A stretch of 64,000 nucleotides of DNA from Anaeromassilibacillus senegalensis. Its GTDB lineage: Bacteria > Bacillota > Clostridia > Oscillospirales > Acutalibacteraceae. Under the pieces are notes generated by a model. That model was not told where the DNA came from. It worked only from the letters and a program-made list of their open reading frames with translations, and searched no databases. The position numbers and the translations under genes are program-made. Where the stretch lies: NCBI RefSeq assembly GCF_001261775.1, contig NZ_LN868536.1:248001-312000 (forward strand), given 5' to 3'. This document shows, piece after piece, positions 26,401 through 34,975 of this stretch; the first letter of the stretch is position 1; every line of letters starts with the position of its first letter.

Positions 26401-29370
26401 GAATTCCGGACGGCGCACGGTCACTTCGCAGGTGGCGGTGATATCGCCGTCAAAGCCGGTCGCCGCGGTGATGGTGGTGGTGCCGGGCTTGAGGCCGGTC
26501 ACTTTGCCGTTGACAACCGTTGCGATTTCCGGGTTGCTGGAGCTCCAGGTAACGGTCTGGAAGTCCACGTCCTCCGGAGAGAGGGTTGCGGTCAGTGTCA
26601 CAGACTCGTTCGGCATCATGGTCAATTCGGATTCACTCAGGGTGATGGAATCCGCTTGGGACGGCAGGCCCTTGACGATCTTGATCATGGCGCCGCCATG
26701 CAGGGCCATTGGGATGGTCAAAGTGGTGTTCTTGTCCACCTTCTGGGTGCGTGCGTTGATATCGTCGACGGTCTCTCCATCTTCATAGATATAAGCGAAA
26801 TAGTCGCCGTCATCGAGGAAGTCGAGTTTGAATTCCGCGGTGCGCGCTTCGTTGCAGATCAGGCCCAGATACCAGTTGTCGCCGCTTCTGCGTGCGGTGT
26901 TGACGTATTCACCCGGCTCGCCGGCGATGATTTTGCCTTCGTCCCACTGCTTCGGGAAGCTCCTGAAGAAGTCGCAGGCCGGGCTGTCCAGATAAGCTTC
27001 CGGACGGTCTGCGAAGCACTGAATACCGGACTCATAGGAGACGGTCAACGCGCCCATCTGTGCAATGGTCATCTGCTTGCGGGTATTGGTGCGGTGCGAG
27101 AACATCGGCGTGTAGTCCGCCGGGCCAACCGCGGCGCGCATGAACGGCAGCATGCAGTTGTGGAATGCGCTGACGTCCGCGGGACGGAACAGATCCTGCT
27201 CCGCGCCGAAGATGCCCTCACGGGACAGAGCATTCGGATAGGTTCTTCTTTCACCCGTTGTCTTATTGGCGCCGTGGATATTGATCCACATTTTATTATC
27301 CGCTGTGACCTGCATCAGCTTGATATAGAATTTGATGTAATCCTGAGACTGAGAGTTGAAGAAGTCCGGCTTGATACCCGCAAAGCCCATATCGGCCAGT
27401 TCTTTAATGCGGCGCTCCGCTTCTCCTTCTTTCTTCAGGTCATTGTGATTCTGCCAGGCGATCAGGCGGATGCCCTTGTCCTTGGCATACTGCAGCAGGT
27501 CCTCGGTCCAGTCAAAATAGCCCCAATAGGCGAATCCGCTGTGGCCGTTGGTGCTGCCCTTCGGCTGCCAGCCTTCGTCCAGCAGCACATACTGCCAGCC
27601 CATCTCGGCGGCAAAGTCTATGTATTTTTTGTAAACATCCGGGTTGCTGGTGGACTCGCGGTTCAGCCAGGTCCACGCCGTGACGCCCGGCTCAACCCAG
27701 GAGGTGTCTCCGATGACGTTCGCGGGGCTGAGGTTTTCCGCCATGGTGTTCATCGCAATGGCATTGGTATCACCCAGAACAGCGAAACGCCACGGAGAGA
27801 CAAACGGCGCTTTTGTGGTGATCGCTTTGCTGCCCTGTTCGTTGGAGAACACAATATCCAGACGGCCGTTCGGGTTGCCGATGATGTCCGCGCCGCAGTA
27901 TTCCTCGTTCAGAGCGGCCTCGGAAATCAGGGCATACTTGCCGGTCGGCGTCTTGTACAGCAGCGGCATGCAGTAGCGCTCGTTCAGCTCGCTGAGCTGA
28001 CGCTCCTCTTCCACCTGCTCGTTATGCGCGATATACGGCATCACGTAGGCGGTGGAACCCTGCGGAATCTGCAGGCTGGTGTTTTCAGAACGGATGGTAA
28101 TGGCCTTGCCTGCCTCTTCCGCGTTGATGGCATAGCGGAACGCGATGCCGTCATCATATGCACGCACGACTACGCTGAAGGTGACGCCCTCTACGCCTTC
28201 CTTAGTGAAGTTGAGGGTGGTTTCGTTGGCTTTGTTTTCCACCTGTGTGACCTTTGCACCGACCAGTTCGTACGGATCGTCGATCACAGCGGTGGTGCTG
28301 TCCTTAAAGCTGAGGCCGGAGAAATCGCCGAGGCTGGTGGTCAGGCCGACCATGGAGTTGTCAACCATGATGTCTCCGTCCTTAAAGGAGGAGTAGCTGA
28401 CCTTGCCGTCAAACAGGCTGAACAGCGCCTTGACGCTGCCATCCGGGGACGCGACTTCCCATGTGGAGTCCGGATCGCCCTTGCCGACGATGATATTGAT
28501 GGTTGCTTCCTGAACAACGTCGCCCTGTGCAACCGTACAGGTGATGGTCGCGATGCCGTCGCCGGTACCGGTCACCAGGCCGTCTGCGTCGACGGTTGCA
28601 ATGGCTTCGTCGGAGCTCTTATAGGTCACGGTGAGGGTGTCGCCCGGAACCTGCGCGCCGCCGATGGAGTAGCCCTTGACGGAGAGCTGCGCGGTTTTGC
28701 CGATCTGCACCACGGACTGGCTGGCAAGCGCCTCAGCGGAAGCCAGTACGGTCTGCACCGCTTCGTCGCAGAGAATCTTTGCTTCACACCACAGGCTGTG
28801 GTCGCAGGTGGTGACGCCGTTGGTGCCGTTGGTGGTCTTCAGAACCAGCTCTTTGGCGCCCTCGGGAATTTCGATGTCCAGGAACTTCTGTGCTTCTGTT
28901 CCGGAAAGATCCGCGAGATTGTATTTTTCCACGCCGTCGATCTCAACGATAAAACCGCAGTTTCCGTACTCGCCGCCGTAGACGGAGTCCGCCTGTACGC
29001 CGATGTATGCCTGGAAGCGCTTAGCGCCCTGCTTGGAGATATCGTAACGGATTTCAGACGCCGCATGCGCGCACAGTCCTTTTGTGTATTCCACAATTTT
29101 CAGGTCGTTGTCGCGCAGGCGAAGGGGTTTATTGTCGATGTCCTTGTCGATGCCGAGGCTGCCGAATCCTACTTTTGTGTAGGTGGGTTTCAAATCGCTG
29201 AGATACAGCGCAACGTCGCCCGCCTCAGTTACCTCCGTGGCAGAAACGGCGTATGCCGGCGTCACAGCCGCCGCGTTGGTCTGTGCCGCAAATACGGGCA
29301 CCGCACCGGCCGCCGCCATTTGCAGCGCCAGAGCGACTGCGACAAATGAGCGTAGTGTCTTTCTTTTCAT
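23473..29370 (-). CDS. Secreted glycoside hydrolase family 97 protein with NPCBM, BIG2 and FIVAR
   Basis: A 1965-residue secreted enzyme. The ATG at 29370 (MKRKTLRSFV) was chosen over 29394 because GATGGAGG precedes it. Order: signal peptide; NPCBM (about 50-200); BIG2 Ig domain; GH97 N-terminal beta-sandwich (about 300-550); catalytic barrel (about 560-850) with AGIKPDFF, whose D669 lies where retaining alpha-galactosidase-type GH97 enzymes carry the nucleophile; C-terminal domain; then BIG2 and a jelly-roll module, twice; Ig-like linker; four FIVAR repeats; Ser/Pro linker; the shared C-terminal domain (YYRVWAVGAPGSSAG). Family activity is alpha-galactosidase or alpha-glucosidase. A long terminator follows. 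No wall anchor motif is recognised. Confidence 0.92.
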   Translation of the reverse strand: MKRKTLRSFVAVALALQMAAAGAVPVFAAQTNAAAVTPAYAVSATEVTEAGDVALYLSDLKPTYTKVGFGSLGIDKDIDNKPLRLRDNDLKIVEYTKGLCAHAASEIRYDISKQGAKRFQAYIGVQADSVYGGEYGNCGFIVEIDGVEKYNLADLSGTEAQKFLDIEIPEGAKELVLKTTNGTNGVTTCDHSLWCEAKILCDEAVQTVLASAEALASQSVVQIGKTAQLSVKGYSIGGAQVPGDTLTVTYKSSDEAIATVDADGLVTGTGDGIATITCTVAQGDVVQEATINIIVGKGDPDSTWEVASPDGSVKALFSLFDGKVSYSSFKDGDIMVDNSMVGLTTSLGDFSGLSFKDSTTAVIDDPYELVGAKVTQVENKANETTLNFTKEGVEGVTFSVVVRAYDDGIAFRYAINAEEAGKAITIRSENTSLQIPQGSTAYVMPYIAHNEQVEEERQLSELNERYCMPLLYKTPTGKYALISEAALNEEYCGADIIGNPNGRLDIVFSNEQGSKAITTKAPFVSPWRFAVLGDTNAIAMNTMAENLSPANVIGDTSWVEPGVTAWTWLNRESTSNPDVYKKYIDFAAEMGWQYVLLDEGWQPKGSTNGHSGFAYWGYFDWTEDLLQYAKDKGIRLIAWQNHNDLKKEGEAERRIKELADMGFAGIKPDFFNSQSQDYIKFYIKLMQVTADNKMWINIHGANKTTGERRTYPNALSREGIFGAEQDLFRPADVSAFHNCMLPFMRAAVGPADYTPMFSHRTNTRKQMTIAQMGALTVSYESGIQCFADRPEAYLDSPACDFFRSFPKQWDEGKIIAGEPGEYVNTARRSGDNWYLGLICNEARTAEFKLDFLDDGDYFAYIYEDGETVDDINARTQKVDKNTTLTIPMALHGGAMIKIVKGLPSQADSITLSESELTMMPNESVTLTATLSPEDVDFQTVTWSSSNPEIATVVNGKVTGLKPGTTTITAATGFDGDITATCEVTVRRPEFSLTNDWSIIRSNPENWKLNDVNSITITTESGEFYSGTNNAKNVFLTPVSGDFTATTKLTFVPGADYQTAGIIVYKDEKNLYGAYKRSHSGYKGNIFTDFALNNGKAGEHTTPDPDKDAPVYLKVVKSGTTFTSYYSYNNEDWTQIANPWDVSGLSGDSLQIGLYAVDGNGKSGSLPATFENFTIDGEVVPFATKYTEATGIELSATELDMVQYTRETLTATKTPADADDDITWKSSDTEIATVENGVISALKPGTVTITAMTGFNNAVTADCKVIITEADMVLADNWNVVRDDPFNRTVNADGSVTIITQAGENYPGSIKAKNVILTPAGEDDFTLTTKLDFTPTGDYQSAGLTIYANDQAMFGAYRRYHSHFGGNILATVGIKGTTGSSLTEQSVADPDSDAPVYLKLEKAGGTLTASYSMDNEAWTQIGKSETIDAIGSADSVQVGLYAVNGTNKPGAVPATFSDFAINGTKVPFVAEKPPVEEGKLVVTYNKGVNLYVNDEEQKLANLIGKFSGTYEEETAIDLAFKPSVEGREFSKVMLGGQELDITDTKEFTYDVTMDKEGAALDFQFTLVNKSILNTMINYANTLEAEVAGAVPSIQEKFAAALENAETVADTVAVTQNQIDAAWGDLLNVIHYLQFKPGNKEDLKELLNSAIEISESGVLSEKLQKLLDDAIAAAQDVIDDRDAMQPEITEAYEKLDEAIQTIHDSIVNKDTLLTVIQEAESYNLDEYVEQGKDAFKAALKKANDVYDNPDATQKEINDAVDNLNNAMKDLRLKADKSKLEELTKEANELNLNGYTASSVETFKAVRSQMNALLAKPDNEVSQDEVDALIERYYEAKNGLASNGGTSKPSSTSRPTPINDNTYGASGTAVVGAAQSALAAFVRSDTTVDFTLKRGAAYCFKMTVMNGSNLTPSFTVGNGDVLKTQFVAKIGNDYYYRVWAVGAPGSSAGVYTTLPGQTAQKHCIVTIR

Positions 29371-29487
29371 TTTTTCCTCCATCCTCTTCTTCATGTCTTT
29401 ACAAATTTGATTTTACTACTTTAACAAGAATAGTCGATGAACCTCCTTCTTAAACTTGTCTTTTCGTAAAGTAAGACAGGAATTGGA

Positions 29488-29566
29488 AACAATGGCTTCA
29501 ACAATGGAGATTGTCCATTTGTAAATTAAAAATTATTATAATTTACCTAAAAAATACTGCCATTGT
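29488..29566 (-). promoter_or_regulatory. Promoter and possible operators of the GH97 gene
   Basis: TATAAT on the minus strand (29535-29540) is flanked by three ACAATGG-type heptamers: two at 29488-29495 and 29500-29507 and one in opposite orientation at 29560-29566, near the -35 area. The regulator is unknown. The 409-bp gap 29371-29779 holds nothing else but the HD-operon promoter. Confidence 0.45.
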
Positions 29567-29701
29567 CATCCCTTCTTAGCGTTATATTAACATGAAGCCT
29601 TTTGGAAATCAATATTCCTTCGTTGGAATGACACAAAAATACATAAGATTGCAACGAAAATCCATGGAAATTTACTGTGGAAGAACAATCGGTGAACATC
29701 C

Positions 29702-29730
29702 TTTACACACGGCAACCAATCCAGTATAAT
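29702..29730 (+). promoter_or_regulatory. Sigma-A promoter of the HD/VanRS/ABC operon
   Basis: TTTACA, 17 bases, TATAAT; the ATG of the first gene follows 49 bases later. Confidence 0.8.
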
Positions 29731-29779
29731 AAATAAATTAATAAGAAGATCGGTTGAACATCCGGAGTAAGGAGGAACT

Positions 29780-30370
29780 ATGGGATATAAAGAAGAATTT
29801 GAGGAAATTTTCCGCAGCAAAATTACGCGGGACGGAAGCGAGGCGCTTTTTGAGTGGCTGAGCCGCACGGATTTTTTCACGGCGCCCGCCAGCACCAAAT
29901 TCCATTGCGCCTGTCTGGGCGGCCTGGTGCAGCACAGTGTGAACGTGTACCGCACCATGATGGAAAAGCAGTTTGACCCGGAAACGGACAATGAAGAAAG
30001 CTTTGCCATCTGCGGCCTGCTGCACGACGTTTGCAAAGCGCAGTTTTATAAAGAGGGCACGCGCAATGTAAAAAACGAACAGACCGGTGCATGGGAAAAG
30101 AAAGCCTATTATATGGTGGAGGACAGCTTCCCGTATGGGCATGGGGAAAAGTCGGTTTTCCTGATCGAGCGCTTTTTGCGCCTGAAAACCAGCGAAGCCG
30201 TCGCCATCCGTTGGCACATGGGCGGTTTTGACGATGCGGTGCGGGGCGGCAGCTTTGCGCTGAGCCAGGCGTATGAAAAATATCCGCTGGCGGTCAAGCT
30301 GCATCTGGCGGATCTGGAGAGCACCTATCTGCGGGAAAAGGGTACATCGGCGGTGCGCGCGCGAAAGTGA
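29780..30370 (+). CDS. HD-domain hydrolase
   Basis: A 196-residue protein of the HD metal-dependent phosphohydrolase superfamily. Seen: LGGLVQHSVNVY (first His), CGLLHDVCK (HD pair), a later His in AIRWHMGGF and Asp in KLHLADLES. AAGGAGG precedes the ATG. It opens the operon that runs through the response regulator 30 bases downstream. Clostridial relatives are uncharacterised; nucleotide or signalling-nucleotide hydrolysis is the usual role (family knowledge, not shown here). Confidence 0.85.
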   Translation: MGYKEEFEEIFRSKITRDGSEALFEWLSRTDFFTAPASTKFHCACLGGLVQHSVNVYRTMMEKQFDPETDNEESFAICGLLHDVCKAQFYKEGTRNVKNEQTGAWEKKAYYMVEDSFPYGHGEKSVFLIERFLRLKTSEAVAIRWHMGGFDDAVRGGSFALSQAYEKYPLAVKLHLADLESTYLREKGTSAVRARK

Positions 30371-30399
30371 GCCGCGCGTTTCTTGAGGGGGCGATAAAA

Positions 30400-31089
30400 A
30401 TGCCGGAGATCCTGGTGGTGGACGACGAAAAAGAAATTGCGGACCTGGTGGAGCTGTATCTGAAAAATGAGGGATATACCGTCTGCAAGTGCACGGACGG
30501 CACGCAGGCGTTGGCTTATATAAAGGAAAAGGAGCCGGATATTGCGGTGCTGGACGTGATGCTGCCGGATATCAGCGGGTTTGACCTGTGCCGGAAAATC
30601 CGGGAGGCGCACACCTATCCGGTGATCATGCTGACCGCCCGCGTGGAGGACATGGACAAAATTACGGGGCTGACCATCGGTGCGGACGACTACGTGACCA
30701 AGCCGTTCAACCCGCTGGAGCTGGTGGCGCGCGTCAAGGCGCAGCTGCGCCGGTACACCCGCTACAACACGGAGGCCCGGGAGGAAAAGAGCGAAATCGA
30801 CTTTTCCGGCCTGGTGATCAACAAGGACACGCACGCATGTACGTTGTACGACCAGCCGGTGGACCTGACGCCCATTGAATTTTCCCTGCTGTGGATCCTC
30901 TGTGAAAACCGCGGCAAGGTGCTGTCCTCGGAGGAGCTCTTTGAGACGGTTTGGAAGGAAAAATACCTGGAATCCAACAACACGGTGATGGTGCACATCC
31001 GCCGCCTGCGTGAAAAGCTGCATGAACCCGCGCGGCATCCGAAGTTCATCAAGACGGTCTGGGGGGTCGGCTACAAAATTGAAGGATAG
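30400..31089 (+). CDS. OmpR-family response regulator, VanR-like
   Basis: A 229-residue regulator. The ATG at 30400 follows GAGGGGG; the longer frame to 30367 overlaps the HD gene and lacks a site. Receiver: acidic pair in VVDDEKE, phosphoacceptor D52 (AVLDVMLPD), YVTKPF lysine; winged helix with FSLLWILCENRGKVLSSEEL and IKTVWGVGYKIEG at the end. The wording is close to VanR-type regulators, but no vanHAX genes are present, so resistance is not implied. It is coupled to the kinase that starts inside its last codons. Confidence 0.93.
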   Translation: MPEILVVDDEKEIADLVELYLKNEGYTVCKCTDGTQALAYIKEKEPDIAVLDVMLPDISGFDLCRKIREAHTYPVIMLTARVEDMDKITGLTIGADDYVTKPFNPLELVARVKAQLRRYTRYNTEAREEKSEIDFSGLVINKDTHACTLYDQPVDLTPIEFSLLWILCENRGKVLSSEELFETVWKEKYLESNNTVMVHIRRLREKLHEPARHPKFIKTVWGVGYKIEG

Positions 31090-32236
31090 ATATACGCGCC
31101 TGAAGGTCAAAATGCTGTTACAGATTGCCGGTATCGTCCTGCTGGCGGCGCTGCTCGGCGTAATTTTTATATACACCATGGTGGATGGCGCGCTGCAGGT
31201 CCCGTTTGCGGACGCGTTCCTTTCGTTCTGTAGATTTTTTGGCATGGATTACGACAATGCCTTGGTGTTTTACCACGAAGTCATCCGGAAAAATAAGACC
31301 TTCTGGCTGGCGTTTGGCTTTACACTGTTGCTGGCGCTGGCGGTTTATCTGGCGATGTCCCGCATCAGCCGCTATATGAACCAGATCAGTGAGGCGGTGG
31401 ACGAGGTGCTGAGTCAAACGGACGCCCCCATCAGCCTGCCTGTGGAGCTGCGCCCGATGGAAATCAAGCTGAACGCAATCAAAACGACACTGCGCCGCCG
31501 GGAATATGAGGCGAAGGAGGCGGAGCAGCGCAAAAACGACCTGGTGGTCTATCTGGCACACGACCTCAAAACGCCGCTGACCTCCGTCATCGGCTATTTA
31601 AACCTGCTCAATGACGAAAAGGAAATCTCCCCGGAGCTGCGCGATAAATATACGCATATTTCGCTGGAAAAATCTGAACGGTTGGAAGAACTGATCAACG
31701 AGTTCTTTGAGATCACGCGTTTCAACCTGCAAAACATTGAACTGGAACAGACCCGTGTCAATGTGACACACTTTTTGGCCCAGCTGACGGAGGAGTTTTA
31801 TCCGCTGTTCAGCGAGAAAGCACTCAGCTGCCGGTTGGATGTACAGCCGGATCTGGCCGTCTGGGGCGATGCGGACAAGCTGGCCCGCGTGTTTGACAAC
31901 CTGCTGCGCAACGCTATCAATTACGGCACGGAGGGAACGGAAATCGAGGTCCTCGCGTTCCGGCGGGAGGACAAGGTGGTTCTGCAGTTCCGCAACGCGG
32001 GTGCGCAGATTCCAGAGCAGCAGCTTCAGCGCATCTTTGATAAGTTCTACCGCGCGGATGCTTCGCGCTCCAGCCGGACAGGCGGCGCGGGGCTGGGGCT
32101 TGCGATCGCAAAGGAGATCACGGAGCTGCACGGCGGGACGATTTCCGCCTTCAGCGACGAACAGTTTACAACCTTCCAGGTGGTTCTGCCCGCGGCGGAG
32201 CGCCCTGTGGAAGAAAGAAAGGAAATGGAAGCATGA
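31079..32236 (+). CDS. Sensor histidine kinase, VanS-like
   Basis: A 385-residue kinase if the TTG at 31079 is used, which gives the expected short cytoplasmic N-terminus (KLKDRYTRLKVKM) and overlaps the regulator stop; ATG 31112 would remove 11 residues. Two membrane segments (about 14-36 and 80-100) enclose a small outer loop of about 40 residues; a HAMP-like linker follows; H-box YLAHDLKTPLTSVIGYLNLL with H161; ATPase boxes NLLRNAINYG, FDKFYRADASRS and GAGLGLAIAKE. The short loop suggests sensing within the membrane or through a partner. It overlaps the next gene as ATGA. Confidence 0.9.
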   Translation: MKDRYTRLKVKMLLQIAGIVLLAALLGVIFIYTMVDGALQVPFADAFLSFCRFFGMDYDNALVFYHEVIRKNKTFWLAFGFTLLLALAVYLAMSRISRYMNQISEAVDEVLSQTDAPISLPVELRPMEIKLNAIKTTLRRREYEAKEAEQRKNDLVVYLAHDLKTPLTSVIGYLNLLNDEKEISPELRDKYTHISLEKSERLEELINEFFEITRFNLQNIELEQTRVNVTHFLAQLTEEFYPLFSEKALSCRLDVQPDLAVWGDADKLARVFDNLLRNAINYGTEGTEIEVLAFRREDKVVLQFRNAGAQIPEQQLQRIFDKFYRADASRSSRTGGAGLGLAIAKEITELHGGTISAFSDEQFTTFQVVLPAAERPVEERKEMEA

Positions 32237-33246
32237 AAAAAAGAATGTTGGCGCTGCTGCTTACGGCGGCGCTTTTGTTTGCCGCAGTGGGCTGCACAGC
32301 CAACCCAACGGAGGAAACGCCGCAGTCGTCCCCGTCCTCACAGGAGGGCGCTGTGGATACCGGAACAGGCCTGCTGAAAAATGTCATTGAGGAAACGGGG
32401 GATACCATCACGCTGAACGATGTACTGGCGGGAGAGGTGACCATTCAAAAGCGCCCGCAGCAGGTGCTGGTTCTGCTCAATTCCGTGTTGGACCTCTGGT
32501 ACATGGCGGGAGGCAGCGCGGTGGCCCGCATAGAAGGGGAAGACAACATTCCGGATGCGGCGAAGGACCTGCCGACCATTGGCACCATGAGTACGCCCAG
32601 TGTGGAGAAGATCGTCGGCTACCAGCCGGACCTGGTGATTCTGGTCAATACGCTGACCAAGCACCGGGAGATTCAGCCGGCCCTGCAGCAGGCGGGTGTG
32701 CCGAATATCTCCGTCAGCTACAAGGACTACGACGATTTCCTCTATCTGTTTGAGCTGTTCACCCACATCACGGACCAGTCCGGGCGCGGCGGGGAGCTGG
32801 GCGAAATCAAATCGAAGGTGGACGCGGAGATCGCAAAGGCCCAGGGCAAGCCGAAGCAGAAGGCGATGATTCTTTACGCGACCGCCAGTTATGTCAAGGC
32901 GGGCGTGCCCAAAAGCGTGGTTGGCGATATGCTGGAACGCCTTGGCGCGGAAAATATCATCGACGCAGAGGCTGCCCACGGCGAGTCCATGGTGGACTTC
33001 AGCATGGAAAAGGTGCTGGAAAGCAACCCGGACGTGCTGTTCATTCAGATGGCGCGCGACGGAAAGAAAGCGGAAGAAAACGCGATGAATGAAATCCAGA
33101 GCAATCCCGCTTGGCAGGAGGTCAACGCGGTGAAGAACAACCGTATCTATGTGGTGCCGCGCGAGTTTTCCACATTAAAGCCGAATGCGCGCTACCCGGA
33201 GGCGTTCGCGTTCTTTAATGAAAAACTGTATGGCGATGAAGCTTGA
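32233..33246 (+). CDS. ABC transporter substrate-binding lipoprotein (BtuF/FepB type)
   Basis: A 337-residue lipoprotein: signal peptide and lipobox (LFAAVGC, Cys at about 21), then a class III binding-protein fold. Motifs: KRPQQVLVLLNSVLDLWYMA, IGTMSTPSVEKIVGYQPDLV, NPAWQEVNAVKNNRIYVVP. The family binds Fe-siderophores, haem, cobalamin or other metal chelates. ATGA overlap with the kinase shows it is in the same operon; permease and ATPase genes follow. The downstream siroheme/FeS protein makes a tetrapyrrole-type cargo attractive, but this is inference. Confidence 0.92.
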   Translation: MKKRMLALLLTAALLFAAVGCTANPTEETPQSSPSSQEGAVDTGTGLLKNVIEETGDTITLNDVLAGEVTIQKRPQQVLVLLNSVLDLWYMAGGSAVARIEGEDNIPDAAKDLPTIGTMSTPSVEKIVGYQPDLVILVNTLTKHREIQPALQQAGVPNISVSYKDYDDFLYLFELFTHITDQSGRGGELGEIKSKVDAEIAKAQGKPKQKAMILYATASYVKAGVPKSVVGDMLERLGAENIIDAEAAHGESMVDFSMEKVLESNPDVLFIQMARDGKKAEENAMNEIQSNPAWQEVNAVKNNRIYVVPREFSTLKPNARYPEAFAFFNEKLYGDEA

Positions 33247-34231
33247 TACCGGCCACCGCACGGCGGCGCGCTTTGCCGCGCTGGGGTTGTTGGCCATTTT
33301 CTGCGCGGCGGCGTTTTTTCTCAGCATCGGCGGCGGTGCGGTCCAGATTTCCCTGCCGGAGATCTGGCGCGCGCTGTTTTTGGAAAACAGCGGTGTGCAG
33401 CACCAGATTGTCGTAAACCTGCGGCTGCCCCGCGCACTCTGCGGCGCGATGGTAGGGGCGTGTCTGGCGGTTTCCGGCGTTCTGTTACAGGCGGTCATGC
33501 GCAACCCGCTGGCCTCACCCAGCGTGATCGGTGTGTCGTCCGGCGCGGGTTTTTTCGGCATGCTGGCGATGGTGCTGTTTCCCGGAAACCTGTATGCAAT
33601 CCTGCCGCCCGCCGCGTTTGCGGGCGGTCTGCTCACCGCGCTGGCGATTTACCTGCTGGCGTGGCGCAATGGAATCAACCCCACGCGGATGATTCTGGCG
33701 GGCGTGGCGACGTCCACCTTTCTGCGCGCGGGCGTGGATGCGCTGATGGTGTTTTTTCCGGACCAGCTCACGGGATTTGTCAGCTTTTCCGTCGGCGGAC
33801 TCAGCGGTGCCACCTGGCGCCACGCGCAGATGCTGCTGCCGTATGCGGCGGCGGGCCTGATCCTGGCGGTGCTGCTCTCCCAGCGGCTGGACGTGCTCCT
33901 GCTGGGCGACGAGGCGGCGACCGGGCTGGGACCTGGCTCTTATCCACATACTGAGTATAAGGTGGGCCTGATCGCCCCGCATCTGATCCGCATGCTGGTC
34001 GGCTCGGATGAACGGTACCTGGTGCCGGGCGCGGCGCTGGGCGGCGCGGCGCTTGTGATGTTCTGCGATACGCTGGGGCGCATCCTTGCGCCGCCCATCG
34101 AGGTGCCGGTGGGGATCATCCTGGCGGTGCTGGGCGCGCCGTTTTTCCTGTATTTGCTGAGAGGGAGGACGAAGCGCGATGTTGCAGGTAAAAAATATTT
34201 CCATCAGCTACGGCGCAAGGAACATCCTTGA
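33236..34231 (+). CDS. FecCD-family ABC permease with an internal lesion
   Basis: A 331-residue iron-chelate/cobalamin permease. Starts at 33218, 33230 or 33236 are all possible; none has a good ribosome site. Most family marks are present: LRLPRALCGAMVGACLAVSG, QAVMRNPLASPSVIGVSSGAG, LLLGDEAATGLG, PHLIRMLVGSD, PVGIILAVLGAPFF. Between GLG and GLIAPH the family usually has about 31 residues with a membrane helix ending AGPIGFV; here there are 11 (PGSYPHTEYKV). The frame is kept. The 3' end overlaps the ATPase gene by 53 bases, longer than usual. The transporter may be impaired, or this is an assembly error. Confidence 0.85.
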   Translation: MKLDTGHRTAARFAALGLLAIFCAAAFFLSIGGGAVQISLPEIWRALFLENSGVQHQIVVNLRLPRALCGAMVGACLAVSGVLLQAVMRNPLASPSVIGVSSGAGFFGMLAMVLFPGNLYAILPPAAFAGGLLTALAIYLLAWRNGINPTRMILAGVATSTFLRAGVDALMVFFPDQLTGFVSFSVGGLSGATWRHAQMLLPYAAAGLILAVLLSQRLDVLLLGDEAATGLGPGSYPHTEYKVGLIAPHLIRMLVGSDERYLVPGAALGGAALVMFCDTLGRILAPPIEVPVGIILAVLGAPFFLYLLRGRTKRDVAGKKYFHQLRRKEHP

Positions 34232-34949
34232 AAATATTTCACTCACGTTTGCAGAGGGGTCCCTCACAGCGGTGATTGGACGCAACGGCTGCGGGAAATC
34301 GACGCTTTTAAAGGCGATGTCGCGCAGCTTGTACCCGGCAAAGGGGGACGTCCTGCTGGACGGGGTATCCATCTATCGTCAGAATACCAAAAAACTGGCG
34401 CGGCGGCTGGCGATCCTTTCCCAGGGGGTAAAGTCCCCGGAGGATTACACCGTACGGCGGCTGGTCTGCTGCGGGCGGTATCCCTACGCGGGTTTTGGCG
34501 GGCGGCTGTCCGCCGAGGATTTTGCGGCGGTGGAGCGCGCTATGGCGGATGTGGGCGTCGATGCGTTGGGCGACCGCCCGGTGGCGACGCTTTCCGGCGG
34601 AGAGCGTCAACGCGCGTGGATCGCGATGCTGCTGGCACAGGAGCCGGAAATTATGCTGCTGGATGAGCCGACCACCTTTCTGGACGTCGGCTGTCAATAC
34701 GATATTTTGCGCCTGGTGCGCAGGCTGAACCGGGAAAAGGGTATCACCACGGTGATGGTTCTGCACGATTTAAACCAGGCGGCGCGCTATGCGGACCGCA
34801 TCGTTGTCATGCGGGACCACGGCGTGTTTGCGGATGGACCGCCTGCGGCCATTTTGACGCCGGAGCTGCTGCAAACCGTGTTCGGCGTCCAGGCAAAGGT
34901 TTTGCGGGACGATACGGCCGGTGTGCCGTATTACATCCCGGCGGAATAA
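34179..34949 (+). CDS. ABC transporter ATP-binding protein (FecE/BtuD type)
   Basis: A 256-residue ATPase partner of the FecCD permease. Walker A GRNGCGKST (about 35-43), Q-loop SQGVKSPEDY, signature LSGGERQRAWIAM, Walker B IMLLDEPTTFLD, and H-loop VLHDLNQAARYADR are complete. GGGAGGA precedes the ATG. Cytoplasmic; it energises uptake with the lipoprotein at 32233. The gene is intact, so if the permease lesion is real it is recent or tolerated. Confidence 0.94.
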   Translation: MLQVKNISISYGARNILENISLTFAEGSLTAVIGRNGCGKSTLLKAMSRSLYPAKGDVLLDGVSIYRQNTKKLARRLAILSQGVKSPEDYTVRRLVCCGRYPYAGFGGRLSAEDFAAVERAMADVGVDALGDRPVATLSGGERQRAWIAMLLAQEPEIMLLDEPTTFLDVGCQYDILRLVRRLNREKGITTVMVLHDLNQAARYADRIVVMRDHGVFADGPPAAILTPELLQTVFGVQAKVLRDDTAGVPYYIPAE

Positions 34950-34975
34950 ACGGGAAGGAAAGTAAGAGGGAAAAT

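Noticed and set aside
26074..29349. Long plus-strand ORF (1091 codons) opposite the GH97 gene
   Set aside because: Antisense shadow of the GH97 gene; no start signals or recognisable domains.
30400..32236. Vancomycin-resistance cluster
   Set aside because: The regulator and kinase are VanR/VanS-like, but no vanH, vanA/B or vanX genes are present.
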